Positions 1-9,062 are shown, numbered from the stretch's first letter. The stretch is DNA of 64,000 bases from SHLQ01 sp964451305 (GCA_964451305.1 CAYVHV010000008.1:38135-102134); one strand, 5' to 3'. The notes: generated by a model from the letters alone, not told the origin. A program made the numbers and translations.

Positions 1-2
1 CC

Positions 3-812
3 GAGCTCGGTGTCGACCGTCTGCGTACCGCAATGGAGAACACGACAAACCTCGAGGACTTTGCTCGCCTCGAAGAACAGCTCCTCAACCGTGAGAGCGA
101 CCTCGAAGTTCTTCGAGGTACCTTGCGCACACTGCGCGACCAGATCGACCTCGCCACCATCACGCTCACCATCGTTCAGGACCAGGTTCGCAATGGAATC
201 GAAGTGAATACCTCTCGTTACGAAGGCCACAACGATGGCGTCAGCTGCCCTGGCAGTGGCGGCAGCACCATCGAACCAGGCGATCTGGTGACCGTGTGCT
301 TCGAGCTCGTAAACGTCGGCGATCAAGCCCTCACCGAGGTGTCACTCACCGACAGCGTCCTCGAGATCGACAACGAAGATCTCACCGTCGTCTTCGGTGA
401 TGCCGATGACCTTCAGCCCGGACAAGCATTGATGCTCGCCTATGACCTCACTGCAGAGCGCAGCGTCAACATGCGGGTGACGGTCACCGGTGTGCCCACC
501 AACGGCACGTCAACGGATGCGGCTGGCGAGATCGTCCGCACGACCCTCACCCCACGCATCTCGGTGGATCAGAGCGCCGTGAGTGCCGGATTCGGTGATG
601 GCTTCAGCGCTGCGACGTCACTGCTCGCAAGCCTCTGGGTATTCCTCCAAGTGCTCGTCGGCTTTATCTTGCCGCTCCTCGTGCTTCTCCCCTTCGCCTG
701 GATTGCGTTGGTCGGCCTACGTCGCATCCGCCGAAACCGAGCGGACGAGGTCTACGAGGAGGACATCCACGAAGAGCAGATGCCCCCTCCCCCAGCTGTA
801 GCTGGGGCGTAA
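3..812 (+). CDS. DUF4349-type membrane protein, C-terminal part (runs off window start)
   Basis: The reading frame is open from the first in-frame codon at 3, so the start lies outside the window; the ATG at 33 is probably internal. The visible part opens with a charged coiled-coil stretch (motifs LEEQLLNRESDLEVL, DLATITLTI) that fits the end of a DUF4349 domain. An extracytoplasmic beta-rich segment follows, then one long hydrophobic helix near residues 200-230 (counted from the ATG at 33) and a basic then acidic cytoplasmic tail. DUF4349 proteins are membrane-anchored and their exact role is unknown. The gene converges on metH. Confidence 0.75.
   Translation, partial: ELGVDRLRTAMENTTNLEDFARLEEQLLNRESDLEVLRGTLRTLRDQIDLATITLTIVQDQVRNGIEVNTSRYEGHNDGVSCPGSGGSTIEPGDLVTVCFELVNVGDQALTEVSLTDSVLEIDNEDLTVVFGDADDLQPGQALMLAYDLTAERSVNMRVTVTGVPTNGTSTDAAGEIVRTTLTPRISVDQSAVSAGFGDGFSAATSLLASLWVFLQVLVGFILPLLVLLPFAWIALVGLRRIRRNRADEVYEEDIHEEQMPPPPAVAGA
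790..807. terminator. Short hairpin at the end of the DUF4349 gene
   Basis: A perfect 8-bp inverted repeat CCCCAGCT-GT-AGCTGGGG overlaps the last codons of the DUF4349 gene, between two convergent genes. There is no T-run on either side, so this is only a candidate bidirectional terminator and could be incidental. Confidence 0.3.
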
Positions 813-847
813 CATCGCCGTCGGTTACCCAGTCGCTGGAAGATGGC

Positions 848-3800
848 TTATTTCCCGAGGACCGGTGCAAGCCATTTGGCGGCAACCTCGATGGAGATCC
901 CCTTCCGGTCTGCATAATCTTCGAGTTGGTCGGCCTCGACCTTCCGCACGCCGAAATATCGGCTCTCGGGATGCGCGAAGTAGAGCCCGCTTACCGAGGC
1001 CGCCGGATCCATCGCAAACGACTCGGTCAGACTCACCCCGATCGCTGCAGGCGCATCGAGCAGTTCGAAGATCGTCGCTTTCTCGGTGTGGTCTGGGCAG
1101 GCCGGGTATCCGGGAGCTGGCCGGATGCCCTGATACCGCTCACGAATGAGTTCTTCGTTGGTAAACGAGTCACCTTGGTATCCCCAAAGGTCGGTACGGA
1201 CACGGTGATGGAGGTATTCGGCACACGCTTCGGCGAAACGGTCCGCGAGCGCCTTCAGCATGATCGACGAATAGTCATCATCGTCGGCTTCGAAGGCTTC
1301 GCAGCGTTCCCGGACCCCGGTTCCGGTCGTGACGGCGAAGGCCCCGATGTGATCTTTGAGGTTCGTGCCCACCGGTGCAATGAAGTCTGCGAGCGCCCAG
1401 TTCGGCCGATCGTCGGCGTGGCGCACTTGCTGTCTCAGCGTGTGGAGTCGAGCGAGCTCGGTCGTGCGACCTTGATTTGTGTATACGGCAATGTCGTCGC
1501 CGATCGCGTTCGCTGGCCAGAAACCGACGACGGAGCGAGCGGTCAACCAGTGCTCGTCGATGATCTGATCGAGCATTCGCTGACCGTCGGCGAATAAATC
1601 GGTTGCGACGGTTCCGACGATCTCATCGTTCAGGATCTTTGGGTATGTGCCGGCGAGGTCCCACGATCGGAAGAACGGGGTCCAGTCGATGTACTCGCGA
1701 AGGGTGTCCAACGTGATGTCGTCGAACGTGCGGACGCCCTCGAATGTCGGGGCGACGGGAGAGAATCCGTCCCACTCGACCGGCGTCTTGTTGGCGCGTG
1801 CGTCATCGATCGCAAGAGGTTTCGCGTGTTGTTTTCCTGTGGCTCGTGCGACGCGAACCGTCTCATACTCCGTTTCGATCGCGGCGAGATAGTCCGTGGA
1901 ACGGTCGCCGAGCAGTTCGCTCACAACACCAACCGCACGTGACGCGTCGGCGACGTGGACGACGCCGTGTTCGTACTCGGGTTCGATTTTGACGGCGGTA
2001 TGCACTCGGCTCGTGGTCGCTCCACCGATCAGCAGCGGGACGGAGAGTTCGGCTCGACCCATCTCGCCGGCGACATGGATCATCTCGTCGAGGCTCGGCG
2101 TGATCAAGCCGGAGACCCCAACGATGTCGGCGGATTCTTCGATTGCGGTCTGAACGATCTTCGCGGCCGGAACCATGACCCCAAGGTCGATGACCTCGTA
2201 GTTGTTGCATGCGAGGACGACACCGACGATGTTCTTGCCAATGTCGTGCACATCACCCTTGGCGGTTGCGAGCACGACCTTGCCAGCCTTCCGAGCTTCG
2301 GTACCTTCGCCCTGCACGAATGGTTCGAGATGCGCGACGGCTTTCTTCATGACGCGGGCGCTCTTAACCACCTGCGGAAGGAACATCTTGCCGTCGCCAA
2401 AGAGATCACCGACGACGTTCATGCCATCCATCAGCGGACCTTCGATTACGTCGAGCGCGCGAGCCGACTCGACGCGTGCTTCCTCGGCGTCTTCGGTTAC
2501 GAACTCATCGAGCCCATGCACGAGCGCGTAAACCAAACGATCCCGCACCGATTCTTCGCGCCAGCTCATGTCGACCGTTGCAGCCTGAGCCTGACTCTTC
2601 GCATCGCTAGCAGCCTCGATCAAACGCTCGGTCGCATCCTCTCGTCGGTTGAAGAGCACGTCTTCGATTCGTTCTCGGAGATCGTCGGGGATGTCCTCGT
2701 AGACGGGCAACCGGCCGGCGTTGACGATCGCCATGCCCATGCCAGCCTTCACCGCGTGAAAGAGGAACACGGTGTGCATTGCTTCGCGCAGCGGGTTGTT
2801 TCCACGGAACGAGAACGACAGGTTGCTGAGCCCGCCCGAAACGTGGACGAGAGGCATTCGCTTCTTGATCTCTCGGGCTGCCTCGATAAAGGCCACGCCA
2901 TACTCGGCGTGGGCTTCGATGCCAGTGGCGACAGCGAACACGTTGGGGTCGAAGATGATGTCTTCGGGCGGGAACCCGACCGTATTCACCAGAAGGTCAT
3001 AGGCACGCTCACAGACCGACACCTTGTGTTCGAGCGTCTCGGCCTGACCCGTCTCGTCGAAGGCCATCACGACGACCGCTGCACCATAACGGCGCGCCTG
3101 TCGGGCTTGTTCGAGGAACGGTCCTTCGCCTTCTTTCAGGCTGATCGAATTGACGACCGACTTTCCTTGCACACACTTAAGACCAGCTTCGATCACGTGC
3201 CATTTCGACGAGTCGATCATGACCGGAACCCGGCTGATATCTGGTTCGGTCGCGATGTAATTGAGGAAGAGGGTCATGGCCTCGACGGCATCGAGCATGC
3301 CCTCGTCCATGTTCACATCGATGATCTGAGCACCGTTGTCGACCTGATCGCGAGCGACCGTCACCGCGGTGTCGTAGTCGCCCCCGAGGATCAACTTGGC
3401 GAACCTCGCCGAGCCGGTCACGTTGGTGCGCTCACCGACGTTGACCAACAGCGATTCACCGTCGATCGACATGGGTTCAAGCCCGGCCAACCTCGTCTTG
3501 ATCGACGCCTTGTCGACGGAGCGTGGGGCCACGCCCTCCATAGCAGTAGCGATTTGGGTGATGTGTTCGGTCGTGGTGCCACAACAGCCGCCGATGAAAT
3601 TGAACGTGCCCGTTTCGGCGAGATCGGAGATCACCGTGGCCATATGTTCTGGCGTTTCGTCGTACTCGCCCAACTCGTTTGGCAGGCCAGCGTTGGGGTG
3701 ACAGGTCACCGCCACATCGGCGACCCGTGAAAGTTCGGTGATGTGGCCGCGGAGCTCGTCGATACCGAGCGCACAGTTCAAACCGACGGCGAGGGGCTTC

Positions 3801-4525
3801 GCATGTCGCACCGAGTTCCAAAAGGCTTCCCCGGTCTGTCCCGAGAGGGTTCGTCCCGACAGGTCGGTGATCGTTCCCGAAATCATGATCGGGAGATCGA
3901 GGTCCGGATGTTCGTCCCGATATTCGAGCAGCGCATAGATCGCTGCCTTTGCATTCAATGTGTCGAAGATGGTCTCGATCATCACGATGTCGACGTCGCC
4001 ATCGACCAAACCGATCAACGCGTCGGTATACGCGTCTCGAAGCTGGTCGAAGGTGATGTCTCGGAACGATGGGTCGTTGACGTCGGGAGAGATGCTCGCC
4101 GTTCGATTGGTCGGGCCGAGTACACCGATCACGAACCGGGGTTTGGCTGGGTTCGCTGCCGTCGCGGCGTCAGCGGCAGCCCGAGCAATCCGGGCGCTCT
4201 CGTAGTTGATCTCGCGGGCAAGCGCTTCGGTCCCGTAGTCGGCTTGGGAGATCGTCGTAGCGTTGAACGTGTTGGTCGAGATGAGGTCGGCACCTGCATC
4301 GAGAAAGCCGGTGTGAATCTCCGAGATGACGTCGGGGCGGGTGAGCGACAGGAAGTCGTTGTTGCCCGTGAGGCTCGACCCGTGGTCAGCGAATCGTTCG
4401 CCCCGAAAATCTGTTTCGTCGAGTGAGCGATCCTGGATGCTCGTTCCCATCGCCCCGTCCATCACGAGGATTCGCTCGCTCATCGCCGAGCGGAGGGCGG
4501 CAAGTCGTTCGGTTCTATTCATCAT
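848..4525 (-). CDS. metH: Cobalamin-dependent methionine synthase
   Basis: Transfers the methyl group of 5-methyltetrahydrofolate to homocysteine through cobalamin, giving methionine; cytosolic. At 1225 residues it has the full modular length. The homocysteine domain (about 1-330) carries the zinc cysteines C251 and C314/C315 (GGCCGTT). The pterin-binding domain spans about 350-620 and the cobalamin cap about 650-740. The B12 domain holds the lower-ligand motif DVHDIGK with His760. A C-terminal AdoMet activation domain (about 900-1210) is present, so the enzyme should be reactivatable. Its ATG overlaps the metF stop by 4 nt, so it is the last gene of the regulator-metF-metH operon. I see no cobalamin riboswitch directly in front of it. 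Confidence 0.97.
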   Translation of the reverse strand: MMNRTERLAALRSAMSERILVMDGAMGTSIQDRSLDETDFRGERFADHGSSLTGNNDFLSLTRPDVISEIHTGFLDAGADLISTNTFNATTISQADYGTEALAREINYESARIARAAADAATAANPAKPRFVIGVLGPTNRTASISPDVNDPSFRDITFDQLRDAYTDALIGLVDGDVDIVMIETIFDTLNAKAAIYALLEYRDEHPDLDLPIMISGTITDLSGRTLSGQTGEAFWNSVRHAKPLAVGLNCALGIDELRGHITELSRVADVAVTCHPNAGLPNELGEYDETPEHMATVISDLAETGTFNFIGGCCGTTTEHITQIATAMEGVAPRSVDKASIKTRLAGLEPMSIDGESLLVNVGERTNVTGSARFAKLILGGDYDTAVTVARDQVDNGAQIIDVNMDEGMLDAVEAMTLFLNYIATEPDISRVPVMIDSSKWHVIEAGLKCVQGKSVVNSISLKEGEGPFLEQARQARRYGAAVVVMAFDETGQAETLEHKVSVCERAYDLLVNTVGFPPEDIIFDPNVFAVATGIEAHAEYGVAFIEAAREIKKRMPLVHVSGGLSNLSFSFRGNNPLREAMHTVFLFHAVKAGMGMAIVNAGRLPVYEDIPDDLRERIEDVLFNRREDATERLIEAASDAKSQAQAATVDMSWREESVRDRLVYALVHGLDEFVTEDAEEARVESARALDVIEGPLMDGMNVVGDLFGDGKMFLPQVVKSARVMKKAVAHLEPFVQGEGTEARKAGKVVLATAKGDVHDIGKNIVGVVLACNNYEVIDLGVMVPAAKIVQTAIEESADIVGVSGLITPSLDEMIHVAGEMGRAELSVPLLIGGATTSRVHTAVKIEPEYEHGVVHVADASRAVGVVSELLGDRSTDYLAAIETEYETVRVARATGKQHAKPLAIDDARANKTPVEWDGFSPVAPTFEGVRTFDDITLDTLREYIDWTPFFRSWDLAGTYPKILNDEIVGTVATDLFADGQRMLDQIIDEHWLTARSVVGFWPANAIGDDIAVYTNQGRTTELARLHTLRQQVRHADDRPNWALADFIAPVGTNLKDHIGAFAVTTGTGVRERCEAFEADDDDYSSIMLKALADRFAEACAEYLHHRVRTDLWGYQGDSFTNEELIRERYQGIRPAPGYPACPDHTEKATIFELLDAPAAIGVSLTESFAMDPAASVSGLYFAHPESRYFGVRKVEADQLEDYADRKGISIEVAAKWLAPVLGK

Positions 4526-5505
4526 GACGCGTGACTGACCGACGATTCATGGACGATCGGCGTGGACGGACGAATACCGAGGATGCGACACGTCGCAGCG
4601 GTGAGTTCGGGTTTGTTCATCGTGTAGAAGTGGAACTGGTTCACACCGTGCTCGGCTAGACGTCGACACTGCTCTGCAGCGACGGTGGCTGCGATCATCT
4701 GTTGTACCTCGGGGGCCTGATCGAGGCCGTCGAAGAGATCGACCATCCACGTGGGAACCGTGGTCCCGCACCGTTCGCTGAAGCGACGAATGTTGGCAAA
4801 GTTGGTGACCGGCATGATTCCGGGCACGATCGGTGCGGTGATCCCGGCGGTTCGAGCAGCTTCGAGGAAACGCAGAAACACGTCGGTGTCGAAGAAGAAC
4901 TGCGTCAGGGCTCGATCGGCACCGGCATCGAGTTTCTGTTTCAGGTTGTCGAGGTCGACCTCGGCCGACACTGCCTTGGGATGCACCTCAGGATATGCAC
5001 CCACGGAGATCTCGATGTCTTGGGCGTTCGTCCCGGCGACGTGTTCGCGGATTCCGGCAACCAGGTCTGCCGCGTCTCGATACCCGCCGGCCACCGATCC
5101 GTCGTCGCTCCCGTCGGGGGCGTCTCCGCGGAGCGCGACGATGTGTCGCACGCCGACAGCGAGGTAATCGTCGATCACCTCGCCGATCTGTTCTTTGGTA
5201 GCGCCGACGCAGGTGAGGTGGCCTGCAACGTCTAGGTCGGTCTCGTCGATGAGACGTTGCACCGCTGCTTGCGTCCGGTCTTGAGTCGTGCCCCCCGCTC
5301 CGTAGGTGACGCTGGCAAAGGTGGGCTCGAGCGGTGCGAGGTGGGTCGCGCAGCGAGCGAGGTTGGCTTCGCCCGCAGATGTCGCAGGAGGGAAGAACTC
5401 GAAGGAAACGGAAATGTCAGATCGAATCGGAGTTGCGGGCCATGGCCGTCGGGCGAGTCGCTCAGCGGTCTGATCTTCAATCTGATCTGTCGTGCTGATG
5501 GTCAT
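4522..5505 (-). CDS. metF: Methylenetetrahydrofolate reductase
   Basis: Reduces 5,10-methylene-THF to 5-methyl-THF, the methyl donor for the MetH encoded immediately downstream. Family motifs are visible: SFEFFPP near residue 34, SVTYGAGG near 65, HLTC near 95, ALRGDAP near 124, and a QFFFD segment near 200. The length of 327 residues is near the usual size, with an N-terminal tail of about 30 residues before the barrel. It overlaps both its upstream regulator gene and metH by 4 nt, which implies translational coupling and a single transcript. Confidence 0.95.
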   Translation of the reverse strand: MTISTTDQIEDQTAERLARRPWPATPIRSDISVSFEFFPPATSAGEANLARCATHLAPLEPTFASVTYGAGGTTQDRTQAAVQRLIDETDLDVAGHLTCVGATKEQIGEVIDDYLAVGVRHIVALRGDAPDGSDDGSVAGGYRDAADLVAGIREHVAGTNAQDIEISVGAYPEVHPKAVSAEVDLDNLKQKLDAGADRALTQFFFDTDVFLRFLEAARTAGITAPIVPGIMPVTNFANIRRFSERCGTTVPTWMVDLFDGLDQAPEVQQMIAATVAAEQCRRLAEHGVNQFHFYTMNKPELTAATCRILGIRPSTPIVHESSVSHAS

Positions 5506-6482
5506 ACCGCTGCCTCAGTGAGTGTGTAGAGCGCTGTTGCGTCCGGGTGCTGCGTTGCTACCCAGAGGGTCACGACGAGTCCGTCTTCGGCGTCCGCCAA
5601 TGTCAGGTGTTGAACCGAAACGTCGATCAAACCAGCGTTCGTGCACCAGTCAGCAACCTCATCGTCGGAGAATCCGAGCCAGTGATGCGCGTAGTTCGTT
5701 CGCATGCTCTCTTCGTAATGCGCGGCGAAGTCGACGATGAGCAGGCGACCATCCGGGCGTAAGGTCCGCGCTGCTTCAGCAATCGATGCTCCCGGGTCGT
5801 CGAGAAAGTGAAGCACGTGGTGCAGGACTGCAACATCGGTCGAGCCGGCGGCGAGCTTCAGGTCATACGCGTTACCCTGGCGCACCGAGCAATGTCGGTA
5901 ACCGAGTTGATCGAGCCGGCTGCGCGCAAGGTCGAGCATTTGGTTGCTGAGGTCGAGCCCAACACCCCGCTCGATTCGGTCGGCGAAGATTTCCAAGACG
6001 CGACCGGTACCCGTTCCGACATCGATGAGCTGTTCGATCGCAACGCCATCGACGGCGTCGAGCATCGCGGCTTCGACCTCTTCATCGCCGACGTGTCGGG
6101 TACGCAAGCGATCCCACTCGTCGGCGATCGACTCGAAGTACACCGCTGCGGCTTCGGCTCGTTTTTTGCGAATCGCAGCGAGCCGTCGAAGGTCTGCTTG
6201 CACGCCCGGATCGTTCTCGTCGATGAGCGGAACGATCGCATCGAACAACGCTCCGCCACATCCCGTCCGCGCTGGCCGGTAGAACGCGCTGGTTCCCTGC
6301 GCGTGGCGTTCCAATACTCCGGCTTCGCACAGCAGCCGCAAATGCCGACTGACTCGCGGCTGGGTCTGGCCCAGCACACGACACAGCTCGCTGACGGTTA
6401 GTTCGCTGCGGTTGAGAACCGCAACGATTCGCAGGCGCGTGGCTTCGCCGGTGGCTCGAAGAGCATTCAAAAGGTCTTCCAT
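5502..6482 (-). CDS. ArsR-family regulator fused to a SAM-dependent methyltransferase domain (SahR-like)
   Basis: Residues 1-85 form an ArsR winged helix (LNRSELTVSELCRVLG, QPRVSRHLRLL). Residues about 115-300 form a class I methyltransferase fold with SAM motif I (DVGTGTG) and a downstream AVLHHVLHFL segment. From established knowledge, proteins of this architecture (SahR) in Proteobacteria regulate methionine-cycle genes in response to S-adenosylhomocysteine. Here the gene heads an operon with metF and metH, which fits the same role, but that role in this organism is inference. No cysteine-rich arsenic or metal site of the ArsR/SmtB type is evident. No clear Shine-Dalgarno precedes the ATG, and a palindrome 11 nt upstream may be its own operator. 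Confidence 0.85.
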   Translation of the reverse strand: MEDLLNALRATGEATRLRIVAVLNRSELTVSELCRVLGQTQPRVSRHLRLLCEAGVLERHAQGTSAFYRPARTGCGGALFDAIVPLIDENDPGVQADLRRLAAIRKKRAEAAAVYFESIADEWDRLRTRHVGDEEVEAAMLDAVDGVAIEQLIDVGTGTGRVLEIFADRIERGVGLDLSNQMLDLARSRLDQLGYRHCSVRQGNAYDLKLAAGSTDVAVLHHVLHFLDDPGASIAEAARTLRPDGRLLIVDFAAHYEESMRTNYAHHWLGFSDDEVADWCTNAGLIDVSVQHLTLADAEDGLVVTLWVATQHPDATALYTLTEAAV

Positions 6483-6492
6483 ACGTGCATCA

Positions 6493-6506
6493 ACATATCT
6501 TTATGT
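6493..6506. promoter_or_regulatory. Candidate operator of the ArsR-methyltransferase regulator
   Basis: ACATATCTTTATGT is a perfect inverted repeat with arms ACATA/TATGT and a 4-nt spacer. It lies 11-24 nt upstream of the regulator start and in the divergent gap with the PAP2 gene. It stands out as AT-rich in GC-rich surroundings. Position and symmetry suit autoregulation by a dimeric ArsR-type protein; binding is not shown. Confidence 0.5.
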
Positions 6507-6571
6507 ACAGATGGATACAAGTCGCGCGCAGGTTTGAGCGAGCGCCGCATTCCCGTAGCGTTTGCAAGGTC

Positions 6572-7117
6572 GTGAGCAAACGGATCAAAGTACCCAACAC
6601 CTTCCAGCCAATCGACGATGCCGTCGACGCTGCATGGGACACCATCCGTGAGATTCCCGGAGCAGATCGGGTCTTCTACACCGCCTCTGAGGCCGCGAAC
6701 TTCTCCAAGATCTGGCACGGGCTGTCGTTCGCCCGAGCGCTCGTACTTCGTGACCCCAAACGGGCAATCGCCACGAGCGCAGCCCTCGGCATCGAAGCAG
6801 CGCTCGTGAACGGGCCGATCAAATCGCTGTTCGAACGAGAACGCCCAGAGGTCGACGAGCGCCCAATGAAACTGCGCAAGCCAAAGACATCCAGCTTTCC
6901 GTCAGGGCACGCCAGCGCCGCCGTCGTCGCCGCATCGTTCATCACACCAGGCATGGGTCCCGCCGCAACCTTCGCCGTACGAACGTTAGCCGCCGTCGTG
7001 TCGACGAGCCGAATCCACGTCCGCATCCACCACGCCACCGACGTCGCTGCCGGCGCAGCAACGGGATGGGCGCTCGCTCGAGCCATCAAGCCGTTGTTGC
7101 GCAGAGTGCTTCGCTAA
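6572..7117 (+). CDS. PAP2-superfamily phosphatase
   Basis: All three phosphatase motifs of the PAP2/chloroperoxidase family are intact: K-x6-RP (KSLFERERP), PSGH (SFPSGHAS) and SR-x5-H-x3-D (SRIHVRIHHATD). Such enzymes dephosphorylate lipid phosphates such as phosphatidic acid or undecaprenyl diphosphate, usually in the membrane. Hydrophobic segments here are short and small-residue rich, so membrane attachment is not obvious. I chose the GTG with AAGG upstream; an ATG at 6485 is in frame but would overlap the divergent promoter and operator. The substrate cannot be told from the sequence. Confidence 0.85.
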   Translation: MSKRIKVPNTFQPIDDAVDAAWDTIREIPGADRVFYTASEAANFSKIWHGLSFARALVLRDPKRAIATSAALGIEAALVNGPIKSLFERERPEVDERPMKLRKPKTSSFPSGHASAAVVAASFITPGMGPAATFAVRTLAAVVSTSRIHVRIHHATDVAAGAATGWALARAIKPLLRRVLR

Positions 7118-7148
7118 TCGGGGTCTACGACGCTAATCGGGTCCACGA
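7112..7148. repeat. Tandem duplication of about 19 nt
   Basis: Two adjacent near-identical copies start at 7112 and 7131 (CGCTAATCGGGGTCTACGA, then an 18-nt copy with one deletion and one change). The first copy contains the PAP2 stop codon. It looks like a small slippage duplication with no obvious function. Confidence 0.6.
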
Positions 7149-7190
7149 CCAGTATCGGAACAAGGTGACCCGTGGTTGGGTTTCCTAACC

Positions 7191-7640
7191 ATGGCGAAGG
7201 TTCACTACACCGACGAAGAACTCCGGTCCCGGCTCACCGAGCGGCAATACCGGGTAACCCAAGAGGCTGGCACCGAACCTGCCTTTGCAAACGAGTACCA
7301 CGACAACACCGCAGACGGCGTCTACCACTGTGTCGTCTGTGATGAACCGCTCTTCTCGAGCGACAACCAATTCAACAGCGGAACCGGATGGCCCAGTTTC
7401 GATGCGCCGATCTCGAGCGACAAGATCGAGAACCGCGCCGACCGAAAATGGTTCATCACTCGAGTCGAGAACGTGTGCGCCAACTGCGACGCCCACCTCG
7501 GTCACGTCTTTTCCGACGGGCGGACAAAAACCACTGCCCGCTACTGCATGAATTCAGCGAGCCTCAACTTCGTGCCGAAGACGGTGGAACAACCAAGTGA
7601 AGCTGACCCTACGAACGAGAGCGAAGCTACCCAATCATGA
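7191..7640 (+). CDS. msrB: Peptide-methionine (R)-S-oxide reductase, copy 1
   Basis: Reduces methionine-R-sulfoxide in proteins. The zinc pairs CVVC (C47, C50) and CANC (C96, C99) are present, and the catalytic cysteine is C119 in RYCMNS. The SGTGWPSF and HLGHVF segments are canonical. I chose the ATG giving MAKVHY; an in-frame TTG at 7176 adds only five residues. The C-terminal tail of about 20 residues is acidic and non-conserved. Its stop overlaps the start of a second msrB by 4 nt. Confidence 0.93.
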   Translation: MAKVHYTDEELRSRLTERQYRVTQEAGTEPAFANEYHDNTADGVYHCVVCDEPLFSSDNQFNSGTGWPSFDAPISSDKIENRADRKWFITRVENVCANCDAHLGHVFSDGRTKTTARYCMNSASLNFVPKTVEQPSEADPTNESEATQS

Positions 7641-8059
7641 CCTCGATAGAACCCCGATCAAAGAAACAAGAATTTTCGAAACGCGAGCTAAAGAAGCGGT
7701 TGACCAAGGAGCAATACCGGGTCACCCAACGAGCCGGAACCGAGCGGCCGTTCGCCAACGACTATCACGACAGCAAAGAGATCGGCACATACCACTGCGT
7801 CGTCTGTGAGGAACCACTCTTCTCCAGCCAGACAAAGTACGACAGCGGTACCGGTTGGCCCAGCTTCTTTGCACCCGTCGATGAGACGAGCATCGAGAAC
7901 CGGGTCGACCGAAAGCTCCTCGTTGCCCGCACCGAGAACGTGTGCGCCAACTGCGACGCCCACCTCGGCCATGTCTTCACGGACGCGAATACGCCAACCA
8001 ACGCCCGCTATTGCATCAACTCGGCGGCACTGAATTTCGTACCGGACGACGAGGACTAG
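7637..8059 (+). CDS. msrB: Peptide-methionine (R)-S-oxide reductase, copy 2
   Basis: A tandem paralogue of the preceding msrB, translationally coupled to it. Zinc cysteines are C54/C57 and C103/C106, and the catalytic cysteine is C126 in RYCINS. The core aligns without gaps to copy 1 (QYRVTQ-AGTE-FAN-YHD, GTGWPSF, NVCANCDAHLGHVF), while the N-terminus is a lysine-rich extension and the C-terminus is acidic. No msrA is nearby. Both copies keep the catalytic residues, so both should be active; they may differ in substrate preference. Confidence 0.92.
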   Translation: MTSIEPRSKKQEFSKRELKKRLTKEQYRVTQRAGTERPFANDYHDSKEIGTYHCVVCEEPLFSSQTKYDSGTGWPSFFAPVDETSIENRVDRKLLVARTENVCANCDAHLGHVFTDANTPTNARYCINSAALNFVPDDED

Positions 8060-8119
8060 CCTCCAGATCGCCAACGCACACCTGTGACCGCTCAGGCACC
8101 GTCTGACACACTTGGCAAC

Positions 8120-8854
8120 ATGTCCAGCCAGATCGAAGCGGAACGGCTCAAACGCAAACGAGAGATCGCACTCGGGTACCGCATCTTTGCGAGCCTGCGG
8201 TGGGGCGACCTCGGCGACGGACACATCACCGCCAGCGATCCAGAACTCACCGATCACATCTGGCTATTGAAATACCCGTACGGCTTCGAACGCGCAACGG
8301 TCGATGAACTCGTCCTCGTCGGCCCCGACGGCAGCGTGGTCGAGAATGCGGTCGGCGAAACCCGCTCGACGATCAACACCACCGCGTATTACATCCATCA
8401 CCCGGTCCACGAAGCGCGAAGCGACGTCGTTGGTGTTGCACACACCCACACGCCGTGGGGAACACCGTTTTGCGCGACCGGACGTCCAATCGTGCCGATC
8501 ACCCAAGAAGCGTGTTCGTTTCACGAGCGTTGGTCGATGTTCGATGACGATGAGGTGCAGATCCTCGGACGAGACAGCGGTGTCCGTATCGCCGAATCAC
8601 TCGGTGATACATCGGTGAGCCTCTTGCGAAACCATGGACTCTTGACCACCGGGCCGAGCGTCGGTGAGGCAATCAGTGCCTTCGTCACACTCGAACGCGT
8701 CACCGAAGCGCTGATGAAAGCACCCGATGCTCAACCCATATCGAACCAGGCCGCACGCACAGCGCGCGACGACCTTGGAGAAATGAGAGCCTTCAAAGTG
8801 GCATTCGATTTCCTTGTATCACGACACGTCGGAGACCCGAGCGTCGTCGGCTAA
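8120..8854 (+). CDS. Class II aldolase/adducin-family protein
   Basis: The class II aldolase fold is recognised by GDGHITASDP near the N-terminus, the metal-binding H-T-H in GVAHTHTPWG, and LLRNHGLLTTG with the third histidine. Members include sugar-phosphate aldolases, epimerases and decarboxylases; this one is closest in style to uncharacterised actinobacterial members and to adducin heads, so no substrate is assigned. An in-frame GTG at 8084 would add 12 poorly conserved residues; neither start has a clear ribosome-binding site. Confidence 0.8.
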   Translation: MSSQIEAERLKRKREIALGYRIFASLRWGDLGDGHITASDPELTDHIWLLKYPYGFERATVDELVLVGPDGSVVENAVGETRSTINTTAYYIHHPVHEARSDVVGVAHTHTPWGTPFCATGRPIVPITQEACSFHERWSMFDDDEVQILGRDSGVRIAESLGDTSVSLLRNHGLLTTGPSVGEAISAFVTLERVTEALMKAPDAQPISNQAARTARDDLGEMRAFKVAFDFLVSRHVGDPSVVG

Positions 8855-8870
8855 CCGCCGCTACCAGACG

Positions 8871-9062
8871 CTATGGAGCAGGAACTGGCTCTGGGATGAC
8901 ATCTGCTGCGGTCGTTGGTGCAGCAGCGAGAATGGAGCGCACATCGAGGAGCAGATCCGCTACTTCGGTGGTGCTCATCAGCTCACGAGACATCGTGAGG
9001 CCGAGGCACTGGTCGATCAGAGCGAGGGCTTCGTTGATGTTGACTTCTACGGTGTCGGTCAT
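8871..9062 (-). CDS. Small acidic protein of unknown function (63 aa)
   Basis: The gene is short, but a GAAGGG ribosome-binding site stands 6 nt before the ATG and the composition is protein-like: a mostly helical segment (NEALALIDQCLGL, VADLLLDVRSIL) followed by a Pro/Ala tail. A longer upstream frame exists but lacks such a signal. It lies between the aldolase gene (convergent) and the SDR gene (divergent). I do not recognise a family. Confidence 0.5.
   Translation of the reverse strand: MTDTVEVNINEALALIDQCLGLTMSRELMSTTEVADLLLDVRSILAAAPTTAADVIPEPVPAP

Noticed and set aside
1955..3730. A 591-codon open frame antisense to metH
   Set aside because: metH has complete domain and catalytic motifs on the other strand. 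The antisense frame is His/Asp/Arg-rich without any family pattern, as expected for shadows in this GC-rich genome.
4526..6600. Cobalamin or SAM riboswitch upstream of metH/metF
   Set aside because: The genes overlap with no leader between them, and the region upstream of the regulator is about 90 nt with no B12-box or SAM aptamer features visible.
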